Counted from the stretch's first letter, positions 12,829 through 22,170 are shown. The stretch: 26,833 nt of DNA from an uncultured Oscillospiraceae bacterium (GCA_905233785.1 CAJOCV010000022.1:1283-28115); one strand, 5' to 3'. Numbers and translations: made by a program. The notes: generated from the sequence alone by a model not told the origin.

Positions 12829-15147
12829 ATGAGTTCGGAGAAAACCACAAGCGCGCCCAACCGACAGATGCTGCGGCGCGCGCTGGTGCTGATGGCGGTG
12901 TTTGGCGTGGCGCTCTTCGCGCTGCTGCTGGCAAGGCTCTTTCAGCTGCAGATTTTGGATCACGAGCGCTATGAGAAGCTCGCCCTGGAGCAGCAGCTTC
13001 GCGACGCGCCCACCGCCGCGGCCAGAGGCGTGATCTATGACACGAAAATGCAGAAGCTGGCGGTGTCCGCCTCGGTGGATAACGTCTATGTGAGTCCTGC
13101 GGAGATCCAGGCCTACGGGGAAGATCCGGCGCTGATCGCAGAGGGATTGAGCCGCATTCTGGGACTGGATTACGACGAGCTGCTGCAAAAATGCGGTCAG
13201 ACCGGCTCCTGGTATGTGACCGTTGCGCGCAAGCTCGAGCGCGAGCAGGCCGACGCGGTGCGGCAGTTTAAAAACGAAAACAATCTGCGCGGCGTGCGGC
13301 TTGAGACCGACACCAAGCGTTATTACCCCAATTCGTCCCTGGCCTGTCACCTGATCGGCTTTGTCGGGACGGACAACACGGGGCTTGAGGGGATCGAGGC
13401 GCGGTATGACAGCCTGCTCTCCGGCACGGCCGGGCGGACGCGCCGCTTGACCAACGCCTTTGGCACCGATCTGCTGTTTGAACAGTTCGAGGAATTTGAG
13501 CCGGGCGAGGACGGCTGTGACATCGTGACCACGATCGACAGCACGATCCAGTATTACATCGAAAAGCAGCTTCGGCAGGCCGTCGCGGATTTTGACATTC
13601 AAAACGGCGCGGGTGCGATCGCGATGGACGTAAAAACCGGCGCGATCCTCGCCATGGCCTCCCTCGACGGCTATGACCTCAACCACTTTCTCGACGTGAG
13701 CGACGAGGTGCAGGCCATCATCGACGCCGAGCCCGACCCCGAGGAAAAATCGGCCATTCGCCAGGCCGCGCAGGTGCGGCAGTGGCGCAACAAAGCCCTC
13801 TCCGACACCTATGAGCCCGGCTCCACCTTCAAGATCATCACGCTCTCCATGGCTTTGGAGGAGGGCGTCGTCAATGAGCAGAGCAGCTTTTTCTGCCCCG
13901 GCAGCGTCAGCGTCAAGGGGCGCAGCAGCCCGATCCGCTGCTGGAAAACCGAGGGGCACGGCTCTCAAAACCTCACCCAGGCGGTGCAGCACTCCTGCAA
14001 CGCGGCCTTTGTGAACATCGGCCTGCGCGTGGGGGCGGAGCGCTTTTACGACTATTGCGAGGCCTTCGGCTTCCTTGACAAGACCGGGAATCCCGACGAT
14101 CAGCTCTCCGCCCGCACGGGCATCGACCTTGCCGGCGAGAGCGGCAGCATCTGGTGGAGCGAGAATACCTTCTGCTCTGAGCGAAACCTGTCGCAGCTTG
14201 CGGCGGCCTCCTTCGGGCAGACCTTCACGATCACGCCGCTGCAGCTTATCACGGCGGTCTCCGCCTGTGTAAACGGCGGCTACCTGATGCAGCCCTATGT
14301 GGTGCGGCAGGTTTTGAACCCGGACGGCTCTGTCGCGTCCGAACGGCAGCCGACGCTGCGCCGTCAGGTCATCAGCGAGGAGACCAGCGCCAAGGTGCGC
14401 GCGATCCTCGAGCAGGTGGTGGGCGACCCCAAGGAGGGCACCGGACGCAACGCCGCGGTCGCGGGCTATCGCATCGGCGGCAAGACCGGCACCAGCGAAA
14501 AGGTCAGCCTGGAGGCACAGACCGGCGTCAAGCAGTATATCGTCTCCTTCATCGGCGTCGCCCCGGCGGACGATCCGCAGATCGCGGTGCTGGTCTTTCT
14601 TGACACACCCTCCAACGCCTCCGGCGTGTATGTCAGCGGCGGACAGATGGCGGCGCCGGTCGTGGGCGCGATGCTGGCGGATATTCTGCCCTATCTGGGC
14701 GTGGAGCCGGACTTGAGCGAGGATGAGACCGCGCGCATGGATGTGCAGATGCCGTCGCTCACAGGGCTTTCCGTCCAGGAAGCGGCAAAGCGCGTACAGG
14801 ACGCCGACCTTCGTTACCGCAGCATCGGCAGCGGCGATGCCGTGACCGGACAGCTTCCCGCCGCCGGGCAGAGCATTGCCCGCGGCACCGAGATCATCCT
14901 CTATCTCGGCGCGGAGCCCTCCGAAGAGCTGGAGAGCCTGCCGGAGCTTGTGGGCATGACCTACGAGCAGGCGCGGGACACCCTTTCCTATTACGGCCTC
15001 TATCTGCGCACGGTGAGCCCTGTCGGTGAGACGGGGGAGCAGCGCGTCAGCACCCAGAGCGCCGCCCCGAGGACGCTGCTGACCCACGGCAGCGTGGTCA
15101 CGGTGACGCTTATGGACTCGGACGAAACCATGTTGGGAATTTATTGA
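12829..15147 (+). CDS. ftsI: Class B penicillin-binding protein (FtsI/SpoVD type) with two PASTA domains
   Basis: A septal peptidoglycan transpeptidase of 772 residues. An N-terminal cytoplasmic stretch and one membrane anchor (about 18-42) precede the dimerisation domain, which includes the ARGVIYD motif near 65. The transpeptidase domain has its catalytic Ser332 in STFK, the SCN motif in HSCNAAF, and the KTGTSEK motif near 556. Two C-terminal PASTA-like repeats follow, beginning at about MPSLTGLSVQEA (637) and LPELVGMTYEQA (705). AGGAGG-like TACGGAGG is well placed before the ATG. It is the only PBP in the cluster, so it may be the division PBP, the sporulation SpoVD, or serve both. It ends 2 bases before murE. 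Confidence 0.94.
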   Translation: MSSEKTTSAPNRQMLRRALVLMAVFGVALFALLLARLFQLQILDHERYEKLALEQQLRDAPTAAARGVIYDTKMQKLAVSASVDNVYVSPAEIQAYGEDPALIAEGLSRILGLDYDELLQKCGQTGSWYVTVARKLEREQADAVRQFKNENNLRGVRLETDTKRYYPNSSLACHLIGFVGTDNTGLEGIEARYDSLLSGTAGRTRRLTNAFGTDLLFEQFEEFEPGEDGCDIVTTIDSTIQYYIEKQLRQAVADFDIQNGAGAIAMDVKTGAILAMASLDGYDLNHFLDVSDEVQAIIDAEPDPEEKSAIRQAAQVRQWRNKALSDTYEPGSTFKIITLSMALEEGVVNEQSSFFCPGSVSVKGRSSPIRCWKTEGHGSQNLTQAVQHSCNAAFVNIGLRVGAERFYDYCEAFGFLDKTGNPDDQLSARTGIDLAGESGSIWWSENTFCSERNLSQLAAASFGQTFTITPLQLITAVSACVNGGYLMQPYVVRQVLNPDGSVASERQPTLRRQVISEETSAKVRAILEQVVGDPKEGTGRNAAVAGYRIGGKTGTSEKVSLEAQTGVKQYIVSFIGVAPADDPQIAVLVFLDTPSNASGVYVSGGQMAAPVVGAMLADILPYLGVEPDLSEDETARMDVQMPSLTGLSVQEAAKRVQDADLRYRSIGSGDAVTGQLPAAGQSIARGTEIILYLGAEPSEELESLPELVGMTYEQARDTLSYYGLYLRTVSPVGETGEQRVSTQSAAPRTLLTHGSVVTVTLMDSDETMLGIY

Positions 15148-15149
15148 CT

Positions 15150-16619
15150 ATGAAACTGATAGACATCATTCAAAATATCAAGGTGCTATCCTGCACCGCC
15201 GATCCGGAGACGGAGATCACCGGCGTCTGCTACGACTCGCGCAAGGTGCAGCCGGGGGAGCTTTTCGTCGCGGTGCGGGGCTTTGCCTCCGACGGGCACC
15301 GCTTTATCCCCATGGCGCGGGAGAAGGGCGCGGCGGCCATCCTCTGCGAGGAACTGCCCGAGGATCCTACAGGCTGCGTGCAAACCGACGACTGCCGACT
15401 GGGCCTTGCGCTCTGCAGCCGGGACTTCTTCGGAAATCCCGCGTCCGAGATGACCGTCATCGGCATCACGGGCACCAGCGGCAAAACCACCACGAGCTAC
15501 CTGATGAAGCATCTTTTGGAGGCGAAGCTCGGCGCGAAGGTGGGGCTGATCGGCACCAACGGCAATATGATCGGGGACGAACTGCTCCACACCGAGCGCA
15601 CCACCCCGGAATCGAACGATCTCCAGCGCCTCTTTCGCCGAATGGCGGACGCGGGCTGCAGCCATGTGGTGATGGAGGTCTCCTCCCACTCGCTGAGTCT
15701 GGAGCGTGTCGGCGGCCTGCGCTTCGATGTGGCGGTGTATACGAATCTGAGCCAGGATCATCTGGATTTTCACGGCACGATGGAGGACTACGCCGCGGCC
15801 AAGCGCCTGCTGTTTTCTCGCTGTGACATAGGCTGCTTCAACCTCGACGACAGCTGGGCGGACTTCATGATGAAAGGCGCGACCTGCCGGGTGCTGGGCT
15901 ATGCCGCCGAAAAGGACGCGGCGCTCAAGGCCGAGAACGTCCGCCTTGCCGCCTCGGGCGTGGACTTCACGGCAAGCTATCAGGGCGAGCGCGTTCAGAC
16001 CCATCTCGGCATCCCGGGGAGCTTTTCGGTCTATAACGCGCTCGCCGTCATGGCGGCGGGGCTTGCCCTCGGCCTTCCGCTTGCCGACTGCGCCGACGCC
16101 ATGCGCGACGCAAAGGGCGTCAAGGGGCGGCTGGAGCTGGTGCCGACGGGGAAGGACTATACGGTTCTCATCGACTACTGCCATAAGCCGGACGCGCTGG
16201 AGAAGGTGCTCAGCTCCCTGCGCCCGGTGACGCATGGGCGGCTCGTTGTCCTCTTCGGCTGCGGCGGCGACCGGGATCGCTTAAAGCGCCCGATCATGGG
16301 CAAAATCGCCGCGGAGCTTGCCGATCTCGTGATCGTCACGAGCGACAATCCCCGTACCGAGGAGCCCATGGCCATCATTGAGGAGATCACCGCCGGGATG
16401 CGGGGAAGCCCCACCCCGACGCAGGTCATCTGCGACCGGGAAGAGGCCATCGCCTGGGCTCTTGACAACGCACAGCCCGGTGATGTAATATTGCTTGCCG
16501 GCAAGGGGCATGAGGACTACCAGGAGGTAGGCCATGAAAAGCGCCACATGGATGAGCGCGAGATCGTTGCCGCTGTGTTAAAGAGACAAGCGGCGTTAAA
16601 GAGACAAATGGAGAAATAG
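15150..16619 (+). CDS. murE: UDP-MurNAc-tripeptide synthetase MurE (mDAP type)
   Basis: MurE adds the third stem-peptide residue to UDP-MurNAc-L-Ala-D-Glu. The 489-residue product has the N-terminal substrate domain (CYDSRKVQPGELFVAVRG), the ATP-binding loop GITGTSGKTTTS near residue 109, the HSLSLERV segment and the C-terminal ligase domain. The motif DNPRTE near 405 matches DNPR, the signature for meso-diaminopimelate rather than lysine. The ATG at 15150 is preferred over a TTG at 15144 inside the preceding gene. It lies 2 bases after the PBP and 2 bases before mraY. murF, its usual partner, is not found next to it. Confidence 0.95.
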   Translation: MKLIDIIQNIKVLSCTADPETEITGVCYDSRKVQPGELFVAVRGFASDGHRFIPMAREKGAAAILCEELPEDPTGCVQTDDCRLGLALCSRDFFGNPASEMTVIGITGTSGKTTTSYLMKHLLEAKLGAKVGLIGTNGNMIGDELLHTERTTPESNDLQRLFRRMADAGCSHVVMEVSSHSLSLERVGGLRFDVAVYTNLSQDHLDFHGTMEDYAAAKRLLFSRCDIGCFNLDDSWADFMMKGATCRVLGYAAEKDAALKAENVRLAASGVDFTASYQGERVQTHLGIPGSFSVYNALAVMAAGLALGLPLADCADAMRDAKGVKGRLELVPTGKDYTVLIDYCHKPDALEKVLSSLRPVTHGRLVVLFGCGGDRDRLKRPIMGKIAAELADLVIVTSDNPRTEEPMAIIEEITAGMRGSPTPTQVICDREEAIAWALDNAQPGDVILLAGKGHEDYQEVGHEKRHMDEREIVAAVLKRQAALKRQMEK

Positions 16620-16621
16620 CC

Positions 16622-17632
16622 ATGACCATAAAGCTGATTTGCGCGTTTGTGCTGGCCTTCTGTTTTTCGACGGCCTTCGGTAAATATTTTATCCCCTGGC
16701 TGAAAAAGGAAAAAGCCCGGCAGGAGATCAAGGAGAACGGCCCCACCTGGCACATGGCCAAGGCGGGGACCCCTACCATGGGCGGCGTGATGTTTATTTT
16801 CGCGGTGGCTTTCGCGTGCCTTACCGTGGGCTTTGAGGGAATGCTGCACGGGGAGTTTGTGCACATCTTTGTGCTGCTCTTCGCCTGCGTGTTCGGGCTG
16901 ATCGGCTTTCTGGACGACTGGGAGAAGATCCGCCATCACCAGAATACCGGCCTTTCGGCGCGGGCAAAGTTCCTGCTGCAGCTGGCGGCGGCGCTGGTGT
17001 TCGTGCTGCTGATGCGCCAGATCGGCTACCTGCGCCCGAACCTCTATGTGCCCTTCTCCGGCAGAACCATCCATATGCCCGAGTGGCTGTACTTTATCTT
17101 TGCGGCCTTCGTGATCGTCGGCACCGTGAACGCCGTCAACATTACCGACGGGGTGGACGGTCTCGCCACCGGAACATCGCTGCCGGTCGTGCTGTTTTTC
17201 GTGATCCTGAGCTTCACCTGGGGGCAGCAGTACCTGCAGCTCGGCATCTTCGCCTCCGGGCTTGTGGGCGGCCTGATGGGCTTTCTCGTGTATAACTTCA
17301 ACCCCGCCAAGGTCTTCATGGGGGACACCGGCTCGCTCTTTCTCGGCGGCGCCATCGCGGCGCTGGCCTTCGCCTACGACATTCCCCTGATCCTCATCAC
17401 CCTCGGCGTCATCTTCATCCTTGAGACCCTCAGCGACATCATTCAGGTGGGCTATTTCAAGCTCTCTCACGGCAAGCGGGTCTTTCGCATGGCTCCCTTC
17501 CACCATCATCTGGAAATGGGCGGATGGACGGGAAAAAAGTGGAAAGAGAAAGAACTTTTTGTTCTTTTTACCGGCATATCTCTGGTCTTTGCGATCATAT
17601 CCTATATTGGGGTGTACGCCCGCTACATGTGA
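16622..17632 (+). CDS. mraY: Phospho-MurNAc-pentapeptide translocase MraY
   Basis: MraY transfers phospho-MurNAc-pentapeptide to undecaprenyl phosphate, making lipid I at the inner membrane face. The 336-residue protein has about ten membrane segments. Signature loops are present: TPTMGGVMF near residue 50, the catalytic FLDDWEK near 98, NITDGVDGLATG near 175, FMGDTGSLFLGG near 235 and the PFHHHLEMGGW motif near 292. All the acidic catalytic residues expected are there. It follows murE after 2 bases. The next gene is ftsW rather than murD, so murD has been lost from, or moved out of, the cluster. Confidence 0.97.
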   Translation: MTIKLICAFVLAFCFSTAFGKYFIPWLKKEKARQEIKENGPTWHMAKAGTPTMGGVMFIFAVAFACLTVGFEGMLHGEFVHIFVLLFACVFGLIGFLDDWEKIRHHQNTGLSARAKFLLQLAAALVFVLLMRQIGYLRPNLYVPFSGRTIHMPEWLYFIFAAFVIVGTVNAVNITDGVDGLATGTSLPVVLFFVILSFTWGQQYLQLGIFASGLVGGLMGFLVYNFNPAKVFMGDTGSLFLGGAIAALAFAYDIPLILITLGVIFILETLSDIIQVGYFKLSHGKRVFRMAPFHHHLEMGGWTGKKWKEKELFVLFTGISLVFAIISYIGVYARYM

Positions 17633-17660
17633 TTTGATTTGAAGTCGGGGAGGTGGTTTT

Positions 17661-18818
17661 TTGCGCTATGACGGCGCCCGCCTCGCCGACTTTTCCGGCC
17701 TTGAGCCCAAAAGCGTGAGAGGCCGGATGGATCTGAGTTTTTTGCTGCTGGTGCTGGGGCTGCTGGCGATCGGGGTCATTATGGTGCTCTCGTCCAGCTT
17801 TCCCCGCGCCTACTATGACCCCGGGCGCGTCACCGGGGGCAACGCCGCCTATTACTTCGTGCGGCAGTTCGTGTTTGCTGTGCTTGGCGTCGCGGCGATG
17901 CTGCTTGCCTCGCGCCTCCCCATGGGCTTTTACCGGCGCTACGCCTTCCCCTTTCTGATCGTCACGCTGGTGCTGCTGGCGCTGGTGCCGGTGATCGGGG
18001 TGAAGGCCAACGGCTCCCGCCGCTGGCTCGGCGTCGGAGGACTCACGGTACAGCCCTCGGAGCTTGCCAAGCTTGCGGTGATTTTGTCCTTCTCGGTGCT
18101 CATCTGCCGCTATCGGGAAAAGATGCGCAGCTTTCGTTACGGCCTGCTGCCCTTTCTGGGGCTTCTGGGCGCGATCGTGGGGCTTCTCGTGCTCGAGCCG
18201 CACTTCTCCGCCTCCATCATCATCCTCGCCGTCGGCGCGGTGATGCTTTTTCTCGGCGGCGTGGGGGTCGGCTGGTTTGCCGCCGCCTTCGGCGCGCTCG
18301 GCGCGGGGCTTCTGGTACTGCTGACCTTTTTTCCCTATGCCTCCACGCGCATCATGACCTGGCGCGACCCCTTCTCCAGCTCCTCCGACGAGGGCTATCA
18401 GATCGTGCAGTCTCTGTATACCATCGGCTCGGGCGGGCTGAGCGGCCTCGGTCTCGGCGGAAGCCGGCAGAAGTACCTGTATCTGCCCGAGGAGCACAAT
18501 GACTTCATCTTCTCCGTCTGCTGTGAAGAGCTGGGCTTCATCGGCGCGGCGCTGATCCTGGTGCTTTTTGCTCTGCTCATTCTGCGGGGCTACTGGATCG
18601 CCCTGCACTGCCGCAGCCGCTTTGCCTTCCTCGTCTGCGCGGGGCTGACGACCCTGCTTGCGATCCAGGTCTTTTTTAACGTCGGCGTGGTCACAAATCT
18701 GCTGCCCTGCACCGGCATCTCGCTCCCGTTTTTCAGCTACGGCGGCACGGCGCTGCTCATTCAGCTCGGGGAGATGGGGATCATTCTCAGCGCGTCGCGG
18801 GACGTGCTGGAGACGTAG
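17661..18818 (+). CDS. ftsW: SEDS-family peptidoglycan glycosyltransferase FtsW/SpoVE
   Basis: FtsW polymerises lipid II into glycan strands at the septum together with a class B PBP. The 385-residue protein has about ten membrane segments. SEDS motifs are visible: GSRRWLGVGGLTVQPSELAKLA near residue 114, RIMTWRDPF near 231, EEHNDFIFSVCCEELGF near 275 and GISLPFFSYGGTALL near 353. The TTG at 17661 is chosen because GGGGAGG lies 7 bases upstream; an in-frame ATG at 17727 has a weaker context. It could equally be the sporulation paralogue SpoVE. A half copy of the MITE-like repeat begins 5 bases after its stop. Confidence 0.92.
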   Translation: MRYDGARLADFSGLEPKSVRGRMDLSFLLLVLGLLAIGVIMVLSSSFPRAYYDPGRVTGGNAAYYFVRQFVFAVLGVAAMLLASRLPMGFYRRYAFPFLIVTLVLLALVPVIGVKANGSRRWLGVGGLTVQPSELAKLAVILSFSVLICRYREKMRSFRYGLLPFLGLLGAIVGLLVLEPHFSASIIILAVGAVMLFLGGVGVGWFAAAFGALGAGLLVLLTFFPYASTRIMTWRDPFSSSSDEGYQIVQSLYTIGSGGLSGLGLGGSRQKYLYLPEEHNDFIFSVCCEELGFIGAALILVLFALLILRGYWIALHCRSRFAFLVCAGLTTLLAIQVFFNVGVVTNLLPCTGISLPFFSYGGTALLIQLGEMGIILSASRDVLET

Positions 18819-18823
18819 CGGTC

Positions 18824-18873
18824 AGTGAATAGAGAAAAGAGAATAGTGAATAGTTAAGGTGTCGCTTTGCGAC
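18824..18873. repeat. Half copy of the MITE-like element (ftsW-murG)
   Basis: This 50-bp stretch matches the left half of the 3208-3321 element at 46 of 50 positions, including the GTCGC/GCGAC hairpin (18861-18873). The right arm is missing. Like the full copy it begins within a few bases of a stop codon. It interrupts the ftsW-murG junction without an obvious terminator. Confidence 0.72.
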
Positions 18874-18897
18874 GATTGGAATTATGGGAGATATAGA

Positions 18898-20019
18898 ATG
18901 AGATTTATCTTTACCTGCGGCGGGACGGCGGGGCATATCAATCCCGCGCTCGCGGTGGCCGGGCGGCTGCGGGAGCTGCTGCCGGAGAGCGAGTTCCTTT
19001 TTCTCGGCGCCGAAGGGCATATGGAAATGTCCCTGGTGCCGCGCGAGGGCTACGACATCAAGCCCCTGCGCATTACCAATATTGCCCGCGGCAAAAGCCT
19101 CGAAGCGATCGCGCACAATCTGGACACGGTGAAAAACGTGCTCGTCTCCGAGCGGGAGGCAAAGCGCATCATCCGCGACTTTCAGCCCGACGCCGTGATC
19201 GGAACGGGGGGCTACGTCTGTTATCCGGTGCTGATGGCGGCCTCCAAGCTCCACCTCCCCACCCTCGTGCATGAGAGCAACGCCTTCCCCGGCCTTACCA
19301 CGAAGCTGCTGGCAAAGCATGTGGATCGCATTCTGGTGGGCTTCGAGGACAGCCGCAGGCATTACCCCGACCCCGACAGAGTCCGCGTCACGGGGACGCC
19401 GGTGCGCGGCGCGTTTGCCGCTTATACAAAGGAGGAGGCAAGGCGGGAGCTGGGACTGCGGGACGGCGAAAAGCTCGTCGTCTCGGTCTGGGGCTCTCTC
19501 GGCTCGGGGCATATGAACAACATCCTGCTCGAGCTTCTGCCGCTGCTCAGAGGGCAGAGTGACTTTCGTCTGCTCCACGCTGTCGGAAGCCGCGATTTTG
19601 CCGAGACCAGCGAGAGGCTTGGGGCGCTGCCCTTTGACAGCGCGGCCTGCAATGCGGATGTGCGGGAGTATATCTACGATATGCCGCGCGTCATGGCGGC
19701 GGCCGATCTGATTTTATGCCGCGCGGGGGCGTCTACACTGGCGGAGCTGACTTATCTTGGAAAGCCCTCGCTGATCGTCCCGTCCCCGAACGTGACGGAT
19801 AACCATCAGGAGAAAAACGCCCGGGTGCTCGAGCGCGCCGGCGGCGCAAAGGTTTTGCTCGAAGGGGAGTTTGATGCAAGCTCGCTGCTGGAAACGGTGA
19901 AGAAGCTTTTGCGCAGCCGGGAGGAGCTTGACGCCATGTCGGACGCCATGCGCGCCCTCTCCGTTCCGGAGGCCACGGATCGAATCGTCGAGGAAATCTT
20001 TTGCCTCTGTAAAAAGTAA
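18898..20019 (+). CDS. murG: UDP-GlcNAc:lipid I N-acetylglucosaminyltransferase MurG
   Basis: MurG adds GlcNAc to lipid I, producing lipid II at the cytoplasmic membrane face. The 373-residue product is a GT-B glycosyltransferase. The N-terminal GGTAGHINPALAVA loop is a known variant of GGTGGH, and GTGGYVCYPV near residue 100 matches the family. The C-terminal donor site includes CRAGASTLAELTYLGKPSLIVP and NHQEKNA near 280-305. The ATG at 18898 has GGGAG 7 bases upstream; an in-frame codon at 18859 lies within the repeat and is rejected. Its stop precedes a hairpin covering the murA ribosome-binding site. Confidence 0.95.
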   Translation: MRFIFTCGGTAGHINPALAVAGRLRELLPESEFLFLGAEGHMEMSLVPREGYDIKPLRITNIARGKSLEAIAHNLDTVKNVLVSEREAKRIIRDFQPDAVIGTGGYVCYPVLMAASKLHLPTLVHESNAFPGLTTKLLAKHVDRILVGFEDSRRHYPDPDRVRVTGTPVRGAFAAYTKEEARRELGLRDGEKLVVSVWGSLGSGHMNNILLELLPLLRGQSDFRLLHAVGSRDFAETSERLGALPFDSAACNADVREYIYDMPRVMAAADLILCRAGASTLAELTYLGKPSLIVPSPNVTDNHQEKNARVLERAGGAKVLLEGEFDASSLLETVKKLLRSREELDAMSDAMRALSVPEATDRIVEEIFCLCKK

Positions 20020-20027
20020 CATGAGGG

Positions 20028-20071
20028 ATACCCCTGTGCATAGGATGGGCTGAATCCATGCATGGGGGTAT
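20028..20071 (+). promoter_or_regulatory. Hairpin covering the murA ribosome-binding site
   Basis: ATACCCC (20028-20034) with the adjoining TGCAT and GGAT can pair with ATCC, ATGCAT and GGGGTAT ending at 20071. The 3' arm includes the GGGGG (20064-20068) that serves as the murA Shine-Dalgarno. A 10-codon frame (ATG 20021 to TGA 20053) runs through the 5' arm and loop. Translation of it, or of murG, could open the hairpin. This is inference from sequence only. Confidence 0.5.
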
Positions 20072-20076
20072 TGTCT

Positions 20077-21381
20077 ATGGATATTTGGCACATTCGCGGC
20101 GGCAATTGCCTGGAAGGCACAGCACAGATTCAAGGCTCGAAAAACGCCTGTCTTCCGATTCTTGCGGCGGCTGTCATCGCGCCGCTTCGCTGTGAGCTGC
20201 TGCGCGTCCCGAAGCTCTCGGATGTGGATGCCGCACTGAAGATCCTGCGCTGTCTTGGCTGCACTGCCGGCCGTCGGGACGAAACGGTCTACATAGATTC
20301 CACTACGCTCTCCGCCTGCGCCATCCCCCACGAACTGATGGCGGAGATGCGCTCCTCGGTGATTTTTATGGGCGCTCTGCTTGCCCGCTGCGGAGAGGCA
20401 TGGCTGAGCCTGCCGGGCGGCTGTCGCCTCGGCAAGCGCCCCATCGACCTGCACCTCAAAGCGCTGCGGGCGCTGGGGGCGGAGATCGAGGAGGAGGGGG
20501 GCGAGCTGCATTGCCGCGCAGGAAAGCTTTGCGGCGCGGTGATCGAGCTGCGCTTTCCCAGCGTGGGAGCCACGGAGAACGCCATGCTGGCAGCCTGCGG
20601 CGCAAAGGGGGAGACGATCATCCGAAACGCCGCCCGGGAGCCGGAGATCATGGCGCTCCAGGACTTCCTGCGCGCGCTGGGGGCGGAGCTTGAAGGCGCG
20701 GGCACGGCAGAGATTCGCATCCGGGGCTTTCACCCCAGGGGCTGTGTACAGTTTAAAATCCCCGCCGACCGTATCGCGGCGGCAACGCTTGCCTGCGCCG
20801 CGGCCGGCTGCGGCGGCGATGTGAGTCTGCAGGGGCTGGAATCCCAACAAATTTCTACGCTTCTCCACTTCCTAAACACGGCGGGATGTGATATAATGGC
20901 ACAACATCATGCATTGCGCATCCGAAGCGAAGGACGGCTCCAGCCGGTGGGGACGGTCGTAACGGCGCCCTATCCCGGATTTCCCACCGACGCCCAGCCG
21001 CTCCTGATGGCGGCGATGCTGCGCGCAAGCGGGAGGACGCTCATTCGAGAGACGATCTTTGAGCAGCGCTTTCGCCATGTGCCGGAGCTCTGCCGCCTGG
21101 GCGCGAACATTCAGGTGGACGGGGATACGGCGGAAATCCTCGGCGTGGAGCGGCTTTCCGGCACGGCTATGCAGGCTACCGATCTGCGCGGCGGCGCGGC
21201 CATGATCCTCGCGGCGCTTGCGGCCGACGGAGAGAGCATTGTGTTCGATGAAGGGCACGTCCGTCGCGGCTACGAGGACATTGACCGGACGCTGGAGAAC
21301 CTGGGCGCAAGCATATTTCTGGAACACGAAGGAGAAGACAATGGCTTCAACACAGCAGTTCAATCATCCGCCCGCCGATAA
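20077..21381 (+). CDS. murA: UDP-GlcNAc 1-carboxyvinyltransferase MurA
   Basis: MurA transfers enolpyruvate from PEP to UDP-GlcNAc, the first committed step of peptidoglycan synthesis and the fosfomycin target. From the ATG at 20077 the protein has 434 residues, Lys22 falls in GSKNA and the catalytic Cys is residue 116 in PGGCRLGKRPIDLHL. FPTDAQP (catalytic Asp) and DLRGGAA (Arg) are also present. The cysteine form is normally fosfomycin-sensitive. GGGGG 8 bases upstream supports 20077 over the ATG at 20062. The C-terminus runs 41 bases into ftsQ, adding about 13 residues beyond the usual family end. Confidence 0.94.
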   Translation: MDIWHIRGGNCLEGTAQIQGSKNACLPILAAAVIAPLRCELLRVPKLSDVDAALKILRCLGCTAGRRDETVYIDSTTLSACAIPHELMAEMRSSVIFMGALLARCGEAWLSLPGGCRLGKRPIDLHLKALRALGAEIEEEGGELHCRAGKLCGAVIELRFPSVGATENAMLAACGAKGETIIRNAAREPEIMALQDFLRALGAELEGAGTAEIRIRGFHPRGCVQFKIPADRIAAATLACAAAGCGGDVSLQGLESQQISTLLHFLNTAGCDIMAQHHALRIRSEGRLQPVGTVVTAPYPGFPTDAQPLLMAAMLRASGRTLIRETIFEQRFRHVPELCRLGANIQVDGDTAEILGVERLSGTAMQATDLRGGAAMILAALAADGESIVFDEGHVRRGYEDIDRTLENLGASIFLEHEGEDNGFNTAVQSSARR

Positions 21382-22123
21382 GCGCGACGGCTTTATGAAG
21401 CCCCGGCGACGCAGCAGTTACAGTGCGCCGGTGGTATTTGTGCTGGTGGTGCTGGGTATCATCTTTGTGATGAGCCTGCTGTTTCGCGTATCGGATATTC
21501 AGGTAGAGGGCAATGTCCATTACACCGACGAGGAGATCATCCGCGCCATTGACATTGAAGAGGGTGACAACCTGTTCTTTTTCAATCGGTTTGCAGCCTT
21601 TGCGCGCGTATACTCCAAGCTTCCCTATATCGAAAACGGCTCGGTGGAGCGCCGGCTTCCGAACAAGGTCATCATCACGGTGGAGGAGACCTCCGCGCTG
21701 GCCTATCTGGAGTTGGGCGACGAGCAGTGGACCTTGGATCGCAACTGTAAGGTACTGGGGAAGGCCGCCGCGGGCGAGACGGAGAGTCTGATCCCCGTGG
21801 TAGGCATCAATCCCGGCACGCTGCTGATCGGCGAGCAGATGCAGACCGAGGATCAAAACCAGGAGACGGTGGACTTCCTGGCCGACGTCCTCTACCAGAT
21901 CGAGGAGCGCGGTCTGTACAGCGAGGTCAAGCGCGTAAACTTCTCCAACCCCCGCAGCCCGGAATTTTCTTATGGCGACAGGTATACCGTCGTCTTGGGC
22001 AGCCGGAATAACCTGGAGCATAAGTTCGGTATGTTTGTCACCGTGCTCGGACGCCTCAAGTCCGGAGACGTCGGCATCATCGACGTCTCCGACGGCAAAA
22101 CCGCGCATTTCTCACCGAACTGA
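21341..22123 (+). CDS. ftsQ: Cell-division protein FtsQ/DivIB
   Basis: FtsQ/DivIB is a bitopic division protein that recruits FtsL, DivIC and the septal synthase. The 260-residue product has a basic cytoplasmic N-terminus (KPRRRSS), one membrane segment at about 29-48, and a POTRA domain opening with VSDIQVEGNVHYTDEEI. The FtsQ beta domain follows with SVERRLPNKVIITVEE and GLYSEVKRVNFSN. The ATG at 21341 has AAGGAG about 6 bases upstream and lies inside murA, implying coupled translation. Earlier in-frame starts would be deep within murA and are rejected. It ends the dcw transcript before the ftsZ promoter. Confidence 0.93.
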   Translation: MASTQQFNHPPADKRDGFMKPRRRSSYSAPVVFVLVVLGIIFVMSLLFRVSDIQVEGNVHYTDEEIIRAIDIEEGDNLFFFNRFAAFARVYSKLPYIENGSVERRLPNKVIITVEETSALAYLELGDEQWTLDRNCKVLGKAAAGETESLIPVVGINPGTLLIGEQMQTEDQNQETVDFLADVLYQIEERGLYSEVKRVNFSNPRSPEFSYGDRYTVVLGSRNNLEHKFGMFVTVLGRLKSGDVGIIDVSDGKTAHFSPN

Positions 22124-22170
22124 GAATTACAATTCTCTTACAATAGTTTGCCAAAATTTTAAAATTCTAC

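Noticed and set aside
12823..15087. 754-codon open frame on the minus strand opposite the PBP gene
   Set aside because: Same codon-shadow effect; the plus strand has all transpeptidase motifs.
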